A DNA stretch of 64,000 bases. It comes from a bacterium (lineage in GTDB: Bacteria; Cyanobacteriota; Vampirovibrionia; Gastranaerophilales; Gastranaerophilaceae). The stretch's first letter is position 1. Every line of letters begins with the position of its first letter. The notes beneath the pieces are model-generated. The model was not told where the DNA came from, searched no databases, and saw nothing but the letters and a program-made list of their open reading frames with translations. This document shows positions 61,227-64,000 of this stretch, one piece after another. The stretch spans positions 1 through 64,000 of the forward strand of contig JAFXXK010000006.1 in NCBI GenBank assembly GCA_017542305.1, written 5' to 3'. The position numbers were made by a program, and so were the translations under genes.

Positions 61227-62603
61227 ATGAAAATTCCGGCAATAATAAATCTGAATTTTAATATAAATAACAACAGGAAGCAGGCTGTTGGTATGCAACC
61301 TTGCTATACGGATTATTTCGGACTCCGTTTAAATCCCGGATTAGAGCGAGATACGGTAAGTTTTGGCGCAAAAATTCCAAGTATTGTCACTCCTACAATG
61401 GAGGATTTGGTTAACAGAACAAAAGCGGTTGATATATTGAGATTTAATGTACTCAGATTAGCAAAACACGGTATTCCATGCCCCGTTTGCGGTCATATTA
61501 TGCTTGATGTTGACAAATTTAACGAGTTTGAAAATAAAATTATGGAAACGACAAGTCCTACAGAGATATTGAATTATATAGGAGAACTAAAAAAATACTT
61601 ACATCCTGTCGAAGCAAAAATATTTTCTATGATGAGAGAAGATAATACTTTATATCCCGACAGAACATTACATAAGATGCTAAAAATAAGACTTCCTAAA
61701 TCGGAACGAAAAATTGTTCAATATCAGACGAAATTGTTTTCAAATATCGGGTTGATGAGTCGTGATTTGCCTGATGAACAGCGTGTTCAGGTTCAGGATT
61801 TGTTAAATGAAACTTTTGCCAGAATTTTAGACCCGAGAGAAACTTCTCGTTTCAGTCGTCGTATATTCATTAATAAATTAAAAAATATATTCATTCCGGA
61901 AGAAGAAAGAGCTAAACTTAAAGATTTATTTGAAAAGGAATATAAGACAAAATATCCTGAAAATTCCGGAAAATTTAATTTTAACGATTTTATAGAGTAT
62001 GTAAACAGCAGAATGGATTATGAAATAACCAACTGGGAATATACTCTTGAGCAGAAAAGAATCATTGTTGAAGCAACAAAACTGCCTATGGCATATAATA
62101 ATGCCGATGCATTTATAGTAAAATATGCAAAAAGAAATTATAATGGAGCAAATCCCGATCAAAAAATAGCATTAAGAATGCTCAGTAATTCGCTTGCAAC
62201 GGTTGAACATATCAAAGCTCAGGCTAAACGAGGGGCAACAGAACCTAAAAATTTAGCTTTAGAATGTGCCAGTGATAATAACAGACGAGGTTCAGAACCC
62301 GTAATAGAACAGATTGTGGAAAATCCTATGATGCCGTTCAACTATCGTCATTATATGAAACGATTATGCGAGTTACATCTTAATAATGTCGTGGAAAAAA
62401 GCTATATAACGCAACAAAACAGAACCTATAGAGATGAATCATACGGTATTTTAAATGCGGATTTATCAATAATGAATAGAAGAAATAAAAACCGAGTTAG
62501 GAATCAACATAGTAAAGATAGCGGAGTAACTCCTACAAAAGCGGAACGTCGGGCTGCAAGAAAAATTAAAATGAAATTAAAAAAGCATAAGAGTAATAAT
62601 TAA
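61227..62603 (+). CDS. HNH-like protein with split metal motif (2)
   Basis: Paralog of the preceding protein, 458 residues. CPVC (C85/C88) is separated by about 240 residues from the HNH block at 324-355: E327-H328, N342, C347-x2-D350-N-N, with the same internal spacing as in the first copy. VSFGA at residues 44-48 matches PSFTA at the same position there. The C-terminus is very basic (RRAARKIKMKLKKHK), which could bind nucleic acid. It lies 4 bases after the first gene and ends at a strong terminator shared with valS. Confidence 0.75.
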   Translation: MKIPAIINLNFNINNNRKQAVGMQPCYTDYFGLRLNPGLERDTVSFGAKIPSIVTPTMEDLVNRTKAVDILRFNVLRLAKHGIPCPVCGHIMLDVDKFNEFENKIMETTSPTEILNYIGELKKYLHPVEAKIFSMMREDNTLYPDRTLHKMLKIRLPKSERKIVQYQTKLFSNIGLMSRDLPDEQRVQVQDLLNETFARILDPRETSRFSRRIFINKLKNIFIPEEERAKLKDLFEKEYKTKYPENSGKFNFNDFIEYVNSRMDYEITNWEYTLEQKRIIVEATKLPMAYNNADAFIVKYAKRNYNGANPDQKIALRMLSNSLATVEHIKAQAKRGATEPKNLALECASDNNRRGSEPVIEQIVENPMMPFNYRHYMKRLCELHLNNVVEKSYITQQNRTYRDESYGILNADLSIMNRRNKNRVRNQHSKDSGVTPTKAERRAARKIKMKLKKHKSNN

Positions 62604-62609
62604 TAAACT

Positions 62610-62643
62610 AAAAAACGGGTATTTTTATAATACCCGTTTTTTT
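62610..62643. terminator. Bidirectional terminator between the HNH pair and valS
   Basis: AAAAACGGGTATT and AATACCCGTTTTT form a 13-base stem around TTTAT, with A and T runs on both sides. Confidence 0.9.
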
Positions 62644-62666
62644 ATGAAAAAATTCTTAGTTATATG

Positions 62667-64000
62667 TTATTTCAAAGATTCGATAAGTTTTGTAATTGTA
62701 TTTTCCTGCATTTCGATTTCAGCAATACGTTCTTTCGTTTGCTGAATTAATTCCTGAGGAGCATTCGCAACGAATTTAGGATTATTAATTCTGCCTTCCA
62801 TAGATTTCTTTTCGGCAGTTAACTTGTCTAATTTCTTTTGCTGACGTTTAATTTCTTCGTTGAAATCAATCAGATTTTCCAGCGGAATTACGATAGTGGA
62901 AGCTGATACAACTGCTGTTGCTGATTTTTTCGGTGCAGGTGCATCTTTATCGGCATAAGAGATATTTTCAACTTTGGCTAATCTTCTTATATAAGCTTCA
63001 ATTGCTTCAAATACAGGTTTTTCATCTTTGTCTGCTCTGATTTCAATATCAACTTTTAAAGAAGTTGAAATATTGAAGCTTTGACGAACATTTCTCAAAG
63101 AAGTGATTGTTTCAAATACCAATTCCATCTCCTGTGCTTCTTTAGGGAATGCTAAATCATCGGTATAAACAGGATAATCCGCAACGATAATTGCTTTTGC
63201 TTTTTCGCTGTCAAGATGCGGTAAAAGCTGCCATACACGTTCTGTAATATGCGGCATAATCGGATGTAATAATCTTAATGACATATCAAGAACATAGCGT
63301 AAAACTCTTTGGGTATTGAGTTTTAGGCTTTCATCCTGCAGCTGAATTTTTGCAATTTCAACATACCAGTCACAATAGCTGTTCCAGAAGAAATCATATA
63401 GTGTATGAGCGGTTTCGCCTATTCTGTATTCTTTAATGTTGTCGTTAATTTCTTTTGCAGTTGAATTAAGTTTATCCAAAATCCATTTGTCTGCAATTGT
63501 TAATTCATCAAAATCAATTTCTTTACCGTCAACACCTTCAAGATTCATTAACACAAATCTTGAAGCATTCCAGATTTTGTTAGCGAAGTTACGTCCGTAT
63601 TCAAACCTTTCTTCGCTCATCTTGATATCCTGTCCGCCATAAGTACAAAGTGATGTCATTGTAAATCTTAAAGCATCACAACCGTATTTATCAATGATTT
63701 TAACCGGATCTATAGTGTTACCTTTGGATTTAGACATTTTTTGTCCTTTTTCGTCACGAATCAAACCATGAATATAAACGGTTGAAAATGGGGCTTTACC
63801 CGTAAATTCCAACCCCATAGTAATCATTCTTGCAACCCAGAAGAATATAATATCAAATCCTGTTACAAGAGTTGTTGTAGGATAGAATTTTTTAAAATCA
63901 TCACTGTCTGTATTAGGAAATCCCATTGTAGAGAATGGCCACAAACCTGATGAGAACCAAGTATCAAGTACGTCACTATCCTGAACGTAATTTTCAGGAT
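62667..64000 (-). CDS. valS: Valine--tRNA ligase, C-terminal part
   Basis: The gene runs off the right edge; the reading frame is open to 64000 and begins mid-domain (QDSDVLDTWFSSGLWPFST). About 440 C-terminal residues are present: the end of the class I catalytic domain with KMSKSKGN (K-M-S-K-S), the anticodon-binding helical domain (WILDKLNSTAKEI, RVLRYVLDMSLRLLHPIMPHITERVWQLL), and the C-terminal coiled-coil arm (EIKRQQKKLDKLTAEKKSMEGRI). These identify ValS rather than IleS or LeuS. Complete enzymes have about 880-950 residues. Confidence 0.96.
   Translation of the reverse strand, partial: PENYVQDSDVLDTWFSSGLWPFSTMGFPNTDSDDFKKFYPTTTLVTGFDIIFFWVARMITMGLEFTGKAPFSTVYIHGLIRDEKGQKMSKSKGNTIDPVKIIDKYGCDALRFTMTSLCTYGGQDIKMSEERFEYGRNFANKIWNASRFVLMNLEGVDGKEIDFDELTIADKWILDKLNSTAKEINDNIKEYRIGETAHTLYDFFWNSYCDWYVEIAKIQLQDESLKLNTQRVLRYVLDMSLRLLHPIMPHITERVWQLLPHLDSEKAKAIIVADYPVYTDDLAFPKEAQEMELVFETITSLRNVRQSFNISTSLKVDIEIRADKDEKPVFEAIEAYIRRLAKVENISYADKDAPAPKKSATAVVSASTIVIPLENLIDFNEEIKRQQKKLDKLTAEKKSMEGRINNPKFVANAPQELIQQTKERIAEIEMQENTITKLIESLK

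Noticed and set aside
1-64000. CRISPR arrays, rRNA genes and insertion sequences
   Set aside because: I saw no regularly spaced direct repeats, no rRNA-like segments and no transposase or integrase genes. The only tRNA is at 223-296.

Overview
The window looks like a chromosomal stretch of a gut-type, non-photosynthetic relative of the cyanobacteria (Gastranaerophilales / Vampirovibrionia, formerly Melainabacteria). That assignment is an inference. It rests on AT-rich DNA, the yggS-sepF-ftsZ division genes, prepilin-like proteins with the lineage-typical AFTLAEVLITLG start, a PilT ATPase, an outer-membrane efflux operon, and many proteins with no recognisable family.

Layout. 1-478: a tRNA-Arg(TCT) with its terminator and a partial copy of its 3' end. 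479-5432: an unknown protein, a SpoIID-type lytic enzyme, HU, two unknown proteins and trpS. 5555-11475: a compact six-gene envelope operon (small membrane protein, glycine-zipper protein, VWA protein, 8-helix membrane protein, two TonB-like proteins), followed by a prepilin-like gene. 12271-20956: an acetyltransferase-like gene, yggS, sepF, nadK, ftsZ, ferritin, HAD phosphatase, NUDIX hydrolase and mutL. 21079-29712: a solitary DNA methyltransferase, two unknown proteins, mfd, a PrsA/SurA-type foldase lipoprotein and era. 29807-37638: a large envelope protein, an orphan solute-binding lipoprotein and a 1323-residue FHA-calpain protein. 37836-43581: a tripartite RND efflux operon. 43741-49299: an RHH regulator, a ROK sugar kinase, a second prepilin-like gene behind a poly-G tract, a degenerate M48-like protein, a GT2 glycosyltransferase and a GAF/HD-GYP gene cut by an in-frame TAG. 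49310-55835: a TPR protein, response regulator, pentapeptide protein, secreted unknown, PfkB kinase, recO and pilT. 56128-64000: a terminator closing a possible small RNA, a heptosyltransferase-like gene, trxB, tsaE-tsaB, two tandem HNH-like proteins and the C-terminal part of valS.

The strongest candidates for new biology are: (1) the prepilin-like gene at 45061-46024, whose promoter, ribosome site and ATG lie one base out of frame across a G10 tract, so a G9 tract would restore a 320-residue product; (2) the 5555-11475 envelope operon, which pairs a VWA protein with two TonB-like proteins but has no ExbB/ExbD; (3) the FHA-calpain protein with an intact Cys/His/Asn triad; (4) the tandem HNH proteins whose metal motif is split by a 240-300 residue helical insertion; and (5) a recurrent promoter layout in which an extended -10 box sits 6-7 bases from the start codon, implying leaderless mRNAs.

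Most housekeeping calls rest on clear motifs. Calls on the unknown proteins are descriptive. No database search was possible.
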